Shown piece after piece: positions 1-7,071 of a stretch of 64,000 bases of DNA. Position numbers and translations under genes: made by a program. This DNA is from Lachnospiraceae bacterium XBB2008 (lineage in GTDB: Bacteria; Bacillota; Clostridia; Lachnospirales; Lachnospiraceae). The first letter of the stretch is position 1; each line of letters begins with the position of its first letter. Under the pieces are notes generated by a model that was given only the letters and a program-made list of their open reading frames with translations, was not told the origin of the DNA and made no database searches. The DNA is taken from the NCBI GenBank assembly GCA_900102235.1, contig FMVL01000004.1, positions 423,278-487,277 of the forward strand, read 5' to 3'.

Positions 1-75
1 GCTCCGCGGATGTGTGCGGGAGGCACTGGGATTTTCGATTTTGCGGAATCGCGCTGCTTTTTGTTTGACTTCAGG

Positions 76-141
76 GAATCCGATGATCGGCGAATCTGAT
101 GGTCAGATCAAGGGGTCTGATGGTCGGTGAATCTGATGATC
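76..141. repeat. Cluster of four short repeats around the S66 gene stop codon
   Basis: Four copies of a roughly 13-bp unit (consensus GRRTCYGATGRTC on the plus strand) start at 76, 92, 113 and 129. They form a pair of 25-bp copies (80-104 and 117-141, four mismatches) with a 37-bp period. The stop codon of the S66 peptidase gene (108-110) lies between the two 25-bp copies, so the last codons of the gene are echoed in the sequence after it. Bases 1-75 hold no other recognisable feature. Confidence 0.8.
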
Positions 142-1181
142 TGCGCATCGGCATCGACGCAGGCTTCTACGCCGAACGGAATGATGCAGCGCGGATTGGC
201 ATGCCCCACGTTTACATCAAAGAGGATCGGAAGCCCCGGATCATCTGTCACTTCAACCAAAAGTTTCTTATATTCTTCGGCATAAACTTCATCCTGCGGC
301 TTGCCTGCCAGGATGCCCGAAACCGCATCAAACACGCCCTCTGCCTTAAGGCATTCGAGTGCCTTCCTATACAGATCGGGCGATGGTCTCTCTTCACTTG
401 TTTCCAGCAGGATTATCCGGCCCTCCCAATCTTCGGCCTCAGGAAAAAGATGATACCTACGGCATAAAACCGGCATGTCTTCATAGCGGTCCGGACTGAA
501 ACATTCATACATGGATTCAATACATCCGCCCAGGATCTTTCCGGAAAACTGCGCCGGTCCCTGAAGAAGCTCAAACCCTTTATTGGGATGTGACGGGGGC
601 ACAGTTCCGACCTGATCCGGCGAAAATTCGGTCCGTTCTTCATACCACACGTCGCTCGGAGTTACTTCTTTGACGGTACCCGTTGTGATCAGTTCCCGGA
701 AATATTTCTCAGTGTACGGAAGCATATCCGGAGCCAGTTCGCAAATATCAGGCAGAAAAGCCTGTCCGTAAAAACTGCGAAGGCCGACTTTGTGTAACAT
801 GAAATGGTTGATCGTGGTATCCGAATATCCGAGAAACACTTTGTCTGTTGCGGCTTTTTTATTGTCTGTTGCAGCTTTTTTAAGCTCCTCGTGTTCAAAC
901 AGATAAGGAAGCATGCGATAGGTATCGTCACCGCCGATAGCACACAGGATCATGTCGGTCTCGGAATCCATAAATGCATCCAAAAGATCCCGGGCTCTTG
1001 CTTCCGGATGACCTTTTATGTATTCAATACCTGACAAAGCGTGCGGCATAAACTTCACATTCAGGCCAAATTCCTCAAGCCGCCTTACACCGATATTCTT
1101 CTCGAACTCGATAAACGGTTCTCCCAAAATGCCGCTTGAGAGACTTACTATCGATACGTTTTTGATGGCTTTATCGCTCAT
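108..1181 (-). CDS. S66 family serine peptidase (LD-carboxypeptidase / MccF-like)
   Basis: The 357-residue product matches peptidase family S66, which includes LD-carboxypeptidases that trim murein peptides and the microcin C immunity protein MccF, which cleaves toxic aminoacyl-nucleotides. The GGDD segment near residue 83 and the nucleophile motif GYSD (Ser near 120) are present, and the C-terminal half is complete. The GGDDTYRMLPYL context looks closer to MccF than to murein LdcA, but this is inference. The start at 1181 is chosen because an AGAAG-type ribosome site lies just upstream; the longer in-frame form would overlap the preceding gene by 90 bp. It is the last gene of an eight-gene minus-strand operon, 7 nt after the adenylyltransferase gene. 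Residues 101-114 carry a tandem seven-residue duplication. The likely role is detoxification or self-immunity; murein recycling is the alternative. Confidence 0.85.
   Translation of the reverse strand: MSDKAIKNVSIVSLSSGILGEPFIEFEKNIGVRRLEEFGLNVKFMPHALSGIEYIKGHPEARARDLLDAFMDSETDMILCAIGGDDTYRMLPYLFEHEELKKAATDNKKAATDKVFLGYSDTTINHFMLHKVGLRSFYGQAFLPDICELAPDMLPYTEKYFRELITTGTVKEVTPSDVWYEERTEFSPDQVGTVPPSHPNKGFELLQGPAQFSGKILGGCIESMYECFSPDRYEDMPVLCRRYHLFPEAEDWEGRIILLETSEERPSPDLYRKALECLKAEGVFDAVSGILAGKPQDEVYAEEYKKLLVEVTDDPGLPILFDVNVGHANPRCIIPFGVEACVDADAQIIRFTDHQTP
841..882. repeat. 21-bp tandem duplication inside the S66 peptidase gene
   Basis: Two adjacent 21-bp copies (841-861 and 862-882) differ at one base. 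They add seven codons in frame (KKAATDN then KKAATDK) just before the GYSD nucleophile motif. This looks like a recent slippage or duplication event that leaves the gene open. Confidence 0.85.
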
Positions 1182-1188
1182 AATCTTC

Positions 1189-2061
1189 TCACATGATAAT
1201 TTCGGCGTTTTTGTCCAGCGTCCTGACTTTTCTGAAATACAACAGGCTGTTCTCCGCTTCCTGTTTATTAAACTCAAAACCGCTCTGGGCAGCTACCCAC
1301 TCGGAAGTATCATAAAACAATCCGCACATGATCTCCGTGGATCTCCACATAGCATCCGTATCGGCACTGCTATAGGTATCCAGATACGACTGCCATTCTT
1401 TTTCGGACAGCCAGTGATGCATGTATTTTCCGGCTTTTCCGATACTTACGGAATAGTCTGTCAACAGACCGATCTTCCAGGACAGCATTTTCTCCAGTTG
1501 TTTCCTCACAACAAAATTGATCATGTCCTGAGCATAGGTCACTTCTTCACGCCAAAGCCCCTTAGCGACATTATTAAGGCACCACCAGAATTCGTTGCAG
1601 GTAGCCGCAAACTGCTCCGCGGTCGGTCGCCTGACATGGTGACTTGCATCCGACGACTCGGGAATTGAAGGAAGAATGCCGTCCTTATCAAGAAGAATGA
1701 TGCACAGACTGTCTTCGAGCACGTTTTCTTTTGCATGAGCCACTGTTTTAACGGTAAGATCCAGCCTGTTTCCGTCCGTGAAGATCATGAGCCATCCATA
1801 TGAGTTTTCCTTGTCGGCAGGATAATCCGGCGACTCATCCGGATACTGCATGAACAGGACCTCACCGAAGACATCGATCCAGCCCTTATCCTCGATAAAA
1901 GAGCCGGTTTCTTTTACGACATAGACGATATCATAATCCCGGAAAATGTCTTTCGGCGCATCCGGGTTTGTCCGCGATCCGTTCATATATACCGCACGGA
2001 TGCGTTCGTCTTTCTTAGCCACATCAAGGATCAGATCCATCATTTCTTTTTCAGTTCTCAT
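1189..2061 (-). CDS. Aminoglycoside 6-adenylyltransferase-like protein (ANT(6)/AadE family)
   Basis: The 290-residue product has the nucleotidyltransferase signature of the ANT(6) family: MNGSR near residues 26-30 followed by RDYDIVYVV, with the metal-binding aspartates near 42 and 44. Its length matches family members of about 285-300 residues. Known members transfer AMP to the 6-hydroxyl of streptomycin; chromosomal homologues in Clostridia are often uncharacterised, so the substrate is not certain. The start is the ATG at 2059-2061, which overlaps the stop of the MutS-like gene as ATGA and implies translational coupling; a TTG two codons earlier is less likely. It sits in an operon with acetyltransferases, a methyltransferase and an S66 peptidase, which fits antibiotic modification. 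Confidence 0.88.
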   Translation of the reverse strand: MRTEKEMMDLILDVAKKDERIRAVYMNGSRTNPDAPKDIFRDYDIVYVVKETGSFIEDKGWIDVFGEVLFMQYPDESPDYPADKENSYGWLMIFTDGNRLDLTVKTVAHAKENVLEDSLCIILLDKDGILPSIPESSDASHHVRRPTAEQFAATCNEFWWCLNNVAKGLWREEVTYAQDMINFVVRKQLEKMLSWKIGLLTDYSVSIGKAGKYMHHWLSEKEWQSYLDTYSSADTDAMWRSTEIMCGLFYDTSEWVAAQSGFEFNKQEAENSLLYFRKVRTLDKNAEIIM

Positions 2062-3674
2062 TTGCAATACCTTCTTGCCCCCTCAACAACCTCGTCCGGA
2101 TAGCCTAAATGCGTGAGCAGATCTATTGCGTTGGACTGCTCGTTTCTGCCTTCATGGATCAGGTAATCAAATACTATATCTCCATCCTTTATGGTGTTTC
2201 TGAAATGATAGTTTTTGTAGGCGCTGTTTTCCGTCAGTTCCCTGTCATGTGTTGCGATCAGTGTTAAGCATCCGGTCGCGGCTATATAATCCATGATGGC
2301 TTTTGAGGCAGCTATCCTTTCTGCGGTATTGGTGCCTTTTAAGATCTCATCGATCACAACAAGAACACGGTCTTCGTCAACTATCAGATCAAGCATTCTC
2401 TTTATGCATTTCGCCTCGCGATAATAGTAGCTCTCACCGGTCAGGATATCATCACGCAGAGCCATGCAGGTTATCACGATGAGCGGCTGCATTTCAAATC
2501 TTTCAGCCACACAGGTGTTTATCGCCTGCGCCAGAATGCAGTTGATCGCCATGCTTTTCATAAACGTTGATTTACCCGAAGCATTGGCACCGGTAAGGAC
2601 CGCTCTATCGCTCAGGGTAAAATCATTGGTCACGGGGTCAGAGATGAGCGGATGTGCGATTTTAACCGCCGTTATTCCACTGCTTGCGTATTCGGGGCTG
2701 CACCAGTTCTGCCCGCTCTTACCTATGCTGTTTCTGTATGAAGCGACAGCAATGTCGGCATCAATGCCGCCGGCAAGATTCAGTAGGCAAAAGACCTCAT
2801 CCTGTTTGCCGTCTATGATCCTCATGATATAGTTGAACATCGACACGTCGATAAGCAGCACACCCCAGATATATTCCCTCATCAACGCCAGAACATCACC
2901 GGAAAGAGAAGCCTGTTTTCTGCCGCTCATTCCCGAAATTATCCATGACATTTTTCCGAGGTTTTTCAAAGCTCTCCCGGCTTCCTCCGTCATGATCGCG
3001 CAGTCATTGTCGTTTCTGTCCATCCACCTGACAAAGTCGAATATCTTCTTGAACTCAATAAGAGAATTAAAGTAAACATCATATTTCTGCTTAACAGACA
3101 CATATATCGCAAGGTTGGCGAGCGCTGTTGCGACCGCAAGCGCAATAAAGATCACATTCTCGGAAATGATGGAAAGGACGAAAAACACAGCAAGCATGAT
3201 CTGGAGGCAATGATAGATGACGGGATTTCCGAGTTTAAAACCGATCGAATTCATCAAAAAATCCGAAAGATAATAGCCTTCATCGAGTTTCCCGATATAT
3301 TGAAGTCTTGCTTCTATGGCAGCCCGTTTTTGGGGATTGGATTCATAGTATTCGAGCCGCTTTTCGATACCGGCTTTTCCGTTTTCCGCCTCGGGTAAAG
3401 TTGCACCGTCAAGCACATGCAGCCTGTGATAAAGGACCTGCTCCCCTATAAAGCTGTTTGTATGATTTATTCTGAGAAAAACCTTATCCATTTCGAGATC
3501 ATTCCAGGTGATCTCGTCTACGATCCAGTCCGGATCTTCCGACTCGGTCAGATCATCATGGTATTTTCTCACTTTATCCAGTCTGTTTTCGGCATTATAG
3601 TACAGATATCCTTTTAAAGGATTCTGTCCGTATGCTTTTTCTATCATCTTCAGAAGGCTTCTGTTTCCGAACAT
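2058..3674 (-). CDS. MutS-related ATPase with transmembrane segments
   Basis: The 538-residue product carries the MutS C-terminal ABC-type ATPase: Walker A GANASGKST near residue 360, Walker B VLVVIDE near 435 followed by the GTNTAER signature, and a switch histidine in IATHDRE. The N-terminal mismatch-recognition domain of true MutS is missing. Around residues 150-195 there are two long hydrophobic stretches that look like a membrane hairpin. This belongs to a MutS-like subfamily of unknown role, and mismatch repair is unlikely. The ATG at 3672-3674 is preceded by an AGGTGA ribosome site. It lies 14 nt after a GNAT gene and overlaps the next gene by ATGA. How it relates to the surrounding modification enzymes is unknown. 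Confidence 0.85.
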   Translation of the reverse strand: MFGNRSLLKMIEKAYGQNPLKGYLYYNAENRLDKVRKYHDDLTESEDPDWIVDEITWNDLEMDKVFLRINHTNSFIGEQVLYHRLHVLDGATLPEAENGKAGIEKRLEYYESNPQKRAAIEARLQYIGKLDEGYYLSDFLMNSIGFKLGNPVIYHCLQIMLAVFFVLSIISENVIFIALAVATALANLAIYVSVKQKYDVYFNSLIEFKKIFDFVRWMDRNDNDCAIMTEEAGRALKNLGKMSWIISGMSGRKQASLSGDVLALMREYIWGVLLIDVSMFNYIMRIIDGKQDEVFCLLNLAGGIDADIAVASYRNSIGKSGQNWCSPEYASSGITAVKIAHPLISDPVTNDFTLSDRAVLTGANASGKSTFMKSMAINCILAQAINTCVAERFEMQPLIVITCMALRDDILTGESYYYREAKCIKRMLDLIVDEDRVLVVIDEILKGTNTAERIAASKAIMDYIAATGCLTLIATHDRELTENSAYKNYHFRNTIKDGDIVFDYLIHEGRNEQSNAIDLLTHLGYPDEVVEGARRYCK

Positions 3675-3688
3675 CAATGGTCACCTCA

Positions 3689-4219
3689 TTAAGGCTTCAG
3701 ACTTTTTGACAAAAACAGGAGCAGATCGTCGTCGTTAACGCAGGGGGCATATTGCTCCAGCACTTTGTTTTGGTACCAGACTCCGCTTCCGTCGGGAATG
3801 TATCCGCGTTTAACATAGATACGCTGAGCAGGGCCGTAGCCGGAATGAACCCCGACAGCCAAAAACACCATATCCGACAGCTTGGCGGCCTCGCTCTCGG
3901 CCACATCCAGGAGCCTGCTTCCGATCCCTTTGCCGTGAATGTCAAAGAAAACCGTCAGATCAACGATCTCCGGATAGTCCATGCCGCCCCAGGGCCCTTC
4001 CGTCGGATGCAGAACGAGCGTGCACTGGCCTTTCACCGCGCCTTCATATTCGGCGATGAATACCAGCCTTTCGCCTGCTTCCTGCTCTTTATAATAATCC
4101 TCATAAATCTCCAGCTGCGGATGCCATCCGTAAGAAAGATAGGTGTCATAAAGGATCTTTGCATCCTCAGGCATCATGCTCCGGATCTTCAGTTTTCCGT
4201 CATCGAAATAAGTCTTCAT
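3689..4219 (-). CDS. GNAT family N-acetyltransferase
   Basis: The 176-residue product has a full GNAT fold: an N-terminal strand and helix region, a central strand EIVDLTVFF followed by the acetyl-CoA loop HGKGIGSRLLD (near residues 92-104), and a C-terminal YVKRGYIPDGSGVWYQNK segment typical of family members that modify small molecules. The ATG at 4217-4219 has an AAGGGG ribosome site. It is the fifth gene of the operon, 8 nt after the other GNAT gene. The acceptor cannot be read from the sequence; the neighbouring ANT(6)-like and S66 genes make a small-molecule antibiotic plausible, but this is inference. Confidence 0.85.
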   Translation of the reverse strand: MKTYFDDGKLKIRSMMPEDAKILYDTYLSYGWHPQLEIYEDYYKEQEAGERLVFIAEYEGAVKGQCTLVLHPTEGPWGGMDYPEIVDLTVFFDIHGKGIGSRLLDVAESEAAKLSDMVFLAVGVHSGYGPAQRIYVKRGYIPDGSGVWYQNKVLEQYAPCVNDDDLLLFLSKSLKP

Positions 4220-4227
4220 AAACCCCT

Positions 4228-4710
4228 TCAGTCTTTTTCGTAATATACGATATCCATTCTGTCATTGATCTTATCGATCCTGCCGGTTTGGTGGTACCCG
4301 AGCTTCTCGTACAGATGTAGGTTACCTTTTTCCTGCAGAATCGTATCCAGGCACCAGTGATCAGACCCGTATATTTTTTCCGCTTCCATGATCGCCTGCT
4401 GTGCATAGCCTTTATTCCGGTACTCAGGCATGATCCAGATAGGCGATATGCGCTTTCGGCTGCCATCCTTTTTGTCCACAACGCGGATCACACCGGCTTT
4501 TTCTTCATCTGCCATGATGAAATAATAAGTCGTCCAGGGCTGCCCAAACCTCGCAGCTACCTTATCCATGCTTTCGGCTGCGGGGCTCAACTCAAAATCC
4601 CTGTATTTCTCCAAAAGCTCGGAGAATGCCTCAACCTGCATTTTCCAGACTGTTTCGATGTCTTCCTCTGCCACCGGTTTTAGTATAATATTTTTCATCA
4701 GTTCATCCAT
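4228..4710 (-). CDS. GNAT family N-acetyltransferase
   Basis: The 160-residue product has the GNAT acetyl-CoA binding segment ISPIWIMPEYRNKGYAQQAI in its middle and a C-terminal LHLYEKLGYHQTGR strand pair. The start at 4710 is chosen because it follows the methyltransferase stop by 2 nt; a second ATG at 4698 is possible, and longer forms would overlap the methyltransferase gene. It shows only weak similarity to the downstream GNAT, so the two are probably not a recent duplication. The substrate is unknown. Its place in the operon suggests a role in the same modification pathway. Confidence 0.82.
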   Translation of the reverse strand: MDELMKNIILKPVAEEDIETVWKMQVEAFSELLEKYRDFELSPAAESMDKVAARFGQPWTTYYFIMADEEKAGVIRVVDKKDGSRKRISPIWIMPEYRNKGYAQQAIMEAEKIYGSDHWCLDTILQEKGNLHLYEKLGYHQTGRIDKINDRMDIVYYEKD

Positions 4711-4712
4711 GC

Positions 4713-5492
4713 TTATGTTGTTCCGTGGCCATTCTTTATTGCAATCGCAGTAAATTCTCCCGGTAGCTTCTCGTTCTCCCATGAAGGATGCTCATCGAAT
4801 CTCTCCAGGGTAAATCCGTTCCCGATGATGGAGTTGATGATCTCGCTTATGGTGTACTTCCTATAGTAACATTTCGGGATCTGCTTACGCACCTCATCAT
4901 CATAGAACCGGGCATGCGCCATCTCGCCCTCGAAGATATCCGTGGAAAAATAGCTCATAGTGGGTTGCTGAAGCCCCAGGATATCAGAGATTTTGGTAAA
5001 AGGATGGAAGTCGCTGCATATCATTTTTCCACCGGGCATAAGCAATCCGTTCATAACGCGCATAAAAGCATCTATGTCGTGGAAGTAATGAAGGATCCCC
5101 CCTTCCATGAATACGACATTAAAGGATCCGGCGAACCTGTCCATGTCGATCTCCATGATGTCACAGACTTCATAACCGATCTTTGCGCCTGCTGCTTCGG
5201 CTGTTTCCATCGCATACTTCCTGTTGGCTTCGGAAATATCAAACACGGTAACATCTGCCCCCAAAAGAGCCAGCGGGATTGCTTTCTTGCCACAGGATCC
5301 GCATATATTGGCAACCTTTACACCTTCAAAAGAATCAAAGTAATCGGCATATTGCTTCAGCATTTTCTTTGGATCTGCTTTATCCTTTGCGGCTCTTTCC
5401 TCCGGCGTGCCTGCGGTCCCCACCCAGAAATCATATGCGTCAAACTCCCAGGCTTTCTTATGTTGTTTACTGTAATTCATGTCCTTGATCAT
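4713..5492 (-). CDS. Class I SAM-dependent methyltransferase
   Basis: The 259-residue product contains a Rossmann-type SAM-binding core: motif I VANICGSCGKKAIPLALLGA near residues 60-79, an acidic residue after the second strand (VTVFDIS), and a motif IV region (FNVVFMEGGILHYF). It looks like a small-molecule or lipid methyltransferase rather than a tRNA or DNA enzyme, but the substrate cannot be named. The ATG at 5490-5492 overlaps the stop of the upstream Mor-like gene as ATGA. The next gene starts 2 nt after its stop. Confidence 0.82.
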   Translation of the reverse strand: MIKDMNYSKQHKKAWEFDAYDFWVGTAGTPEERAAKDKADPKKMLKQYADYFDSFEGVKVANICGSCGKKAIPLALLGADVTVFDISEANRKYAMETAEAAGAKIGYEVCDIMEIDMDRFAGSFNVVFMEGGILHYFHDIDAFMRVMNGLLMPGGKMICSDFHPFTKISDILGLQQPTMSYFSTDIFEGEMAHARFYDDEVRKQIPKCYYRKYTISEIINSIIGNGFTLERFDEHPSWENEKLPGEFTAIAIKNGHGTT

Positions 5493-6175
5493 TTCCCTCT
5501 TTGAAACTGCTTGCCGAAGTTATTAAGATAGTAGTTGTACTCCGTGTTTCTTACGAAAACGAATGCCCAGTGAGCATTTTTCTTTTCCATTCTCAAATAA
5601 GCCAGCCGGCGGCCGCCGCACAAACTTACGAATCTGTGATCCTCAAACAAAATGATCAGCGGTACATCTGTGTATGCATCGGGTTCTTCTGTTACCGCTG
5701 CGAGGGTTTCCGGTGCACCGGTTACCGCTGCGCCGGCATCACCCTCTATAAGCCGAAGCGGGATCTTTACAAGTTCGGACATGAAAAACTCCGAGCCATC
5801 AGGCATATCCACGCCTTCATTCTCCAGATATATCCTTACCCATTCTTCACCTACTCCGGCATCGGAATACTGCTTTGCCGAGCAGATCGACGGAGAATAC
5901 TCGGGAAGGTTTATCTTCTTTCCGTACACGATCTTTTTGATCGATTCGGGAGAAAGGAAAAAATCCTCCGCGAGTTCCATAATGCCGGCACCTGCAGCGT
6001 ATCTGCTGCAGATAACCGCGTTTCTTTTATTCAGTTTTTCCCGATATCCGGATGCTTCTCCCCAACCTTTTGCTTTTTCACGCTTAGGTATATAAATTGC
6101 TTTTCCTTCCGCATACTTTTGCACTTCTTGCAAAAGGCTTGCGGGGAGAATATCCCCGGCATTTTCATATTTCAT
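5489..6175 (-). CDS. CD3324/Mor-like transcription regulator with an added C-terminal domain
   Basis: Residues 1-90 of this 228-residue product match the CD3324-type branch of the Mor activator-like family: KYENAGDILPASLLQEVQKY, then YIPKREKAKGWGE, then a helix-turn-helix (GAGIMELAEDFFLSPESIKKIVYGKK). Proteins of this type are usually about 85-95 residues. Here about 135 extra residues follow, split by an alanine- and glutamate-rich linker (near residues 150-170) and ending in a strand-rich segment (PLIILFEDHRFVSLCGGRRLAYLRM) that I do not recognise. The start at 6175 lies 2 nt after the upstream stop; the ribosome site is weak, so translation may be coupled. It may regulate the operon, with the extra domain as a possible sensor. 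Confidence 0.75.
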   Translation of the reverse strand: MKYENAGDILPASLLQEVQKYAEGKAIYIPKREKAKGWGEASGYREKLNKRNAVICSRYAAGAGIMELAEDFFLSPESIKKIVYGKKINLPEYSPSICSAKQYSDAGVGEEWVRIYLENEGVDMPDGSEFFMSELVKIPLRLIEGDAGAAVTGAPETLAAVTEEPDAYTDVPLIILFEDHRFVSLCGGRRLAYLRMEKKNAHWAFVFVRNTEYNYYLNNFGKQFQRGK

Positions 6176-6177
6176 CT

Positions 6178-6888
6178 TTATCTGACCAGTCTGTTCATGC
6201 GCTCTTCCAGCTCGTTTATGGATACGGTAATTGATTCGCAGGACTCCAGATCGTCGATGGAAGCATGCCACATGAGAGTATGAAGTCCCTTAAAATAAGC
6301 CATACAGAGAAAGCGCTCTTTAAAGTTCTTTATCTCGATGTTCTTCTTTTTTGCATACTCATACAGTTTTTCCGGAACCAGCAGATATGGCTTGTTCAGA
6401 TCCAGGATCGCAAAATCCATCAGATAGTCCATGACGCCGGCACGGCCCCAGTCTGCGCAGTAGGTTTTTCCCGCTTCGTCGACGATCATGTTGACAAAGA
6501 AGGTGTTGTTGTTGGCAAGGAATCTTTGACCTTCGCAAAACGGAGCATACTTCATGATCTTTGCATATATCTTATCGAAGTAATCTTTCTTTAGGAAGGT
6601 TGTCTCAAACATCTGCGTCCAGTTATGCCAGTAGCCTTCCTGATCCTCGTTAAAGGTTTCGCGGACAAACTCCTCAAATGTGGCAAAGGGGGCCTTGTTT
6701 TCTTCGTCAAATTCCCCGTAGCCGGATGTGGAAGAAACATCTGTGGCAGCGATTTCAAAGATCATATCGAAAAAGTTCTCATATCCTTTTTCGAACTCTT
6801 CTACCGAAAGTTCATTGGCACATCTGCCTTTGGGGCTCATCTCGATCCTGTCCCCGGTCAGGTTTTTTATATAAATATCTCTGTTCAT
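6178..6888 (-). CDS. Truncated APH-like (hygromycin-B kinase type) phosphotransferase, probably non-catalytic
   Basis: The 236-residue product resembles the C-terminal lobe of hygromycin-B 4-O-kinase-like APH enzymes: an SSTSGYGEFDEEN segment near residue 50, and CADWGRAGVMDYLMDFAILDL, which aligns with the metal-binding DWG region. Complete enzymes are about 300-340 residues and carry an ATP-binding N-lobe, which is absent here. The catalytic-loop position normally read as HGDxxxxN appears as LANNNTFFVN, so the histidine and aspartate are lost. The start at 6888 is chosen for the AAAGGATG ribosome site; an ATG at 6897 is closer to it and less likely. It is the first gene of the minus-strand operon. 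It may be a pseudokinase or a decayed resistance gene that is still open. Confidence 0.65.
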   Translation of the reverse strand: MNRDIYIKNLTGDRIEMSPKGRCANELSVEEFEKGYENFFDMIFEIAATDVSSTSGYGEFDEENKAPFATFEEFVRETFNEDQEGYWHNWTQMFETTFLKKDYFDKIYAKIMKYAPFCEGQRFLANNNTFFVNMIVDEAGKTYCADWGRAGVMDYLMDFAILDLNKPYLLVPEKLYEYAKKKNIEIKNFKERFLCMAYFKGLHTLMWHASIDDLESCESITVSINELEERMNRLVR

Positions 6889-6962
6889 TGTGATCATCCT
6901 TTCGTATCTGCTTTTTCAGTATCGGCGCCTTACAAAAGGAATGATAACAGGCATTCCGGCCG

Positions 6963-6991
6963 CTTCATATAGAAAGAATCGTTATAATCAA
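6963..6991 (-). promoter_or_regulatory. Possible promoter of the eight-gene resistance-like operon
   Basis: On the minus strand, TTGATT (6986-6991) and TATGAA (6964-6969) are separated by 16 nt, about 75 nt upstream of the first gene's start. The match is imperfect. The 183-bp gap (6889-7071) between this operon and the YhcG gene holds nothing else I can support. Confidence 0.3.
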
Positions 6992-7071
6992 ACTTTACTC
7001 AGCCCTTAGACGTTTCTTTCGTCATTAATAACATGAATCGGCGATCCGCCCTCAATTACTCCCTTAAGCTA

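Noticed and set aside
76-141. Possible CRISPR-like repeat array at the left edge
   Set aside because: Units are about 13 bp with uneven spacing of 16-21 bp, and part of them is coding; no cas genes are present.
5501-6283. 260-codon plus-strand open frame
   Set aside because: Antisense to the Mor-like regulator gene; cysteine- and phenylalanine-rich low-quality sequence and no signal for translation.
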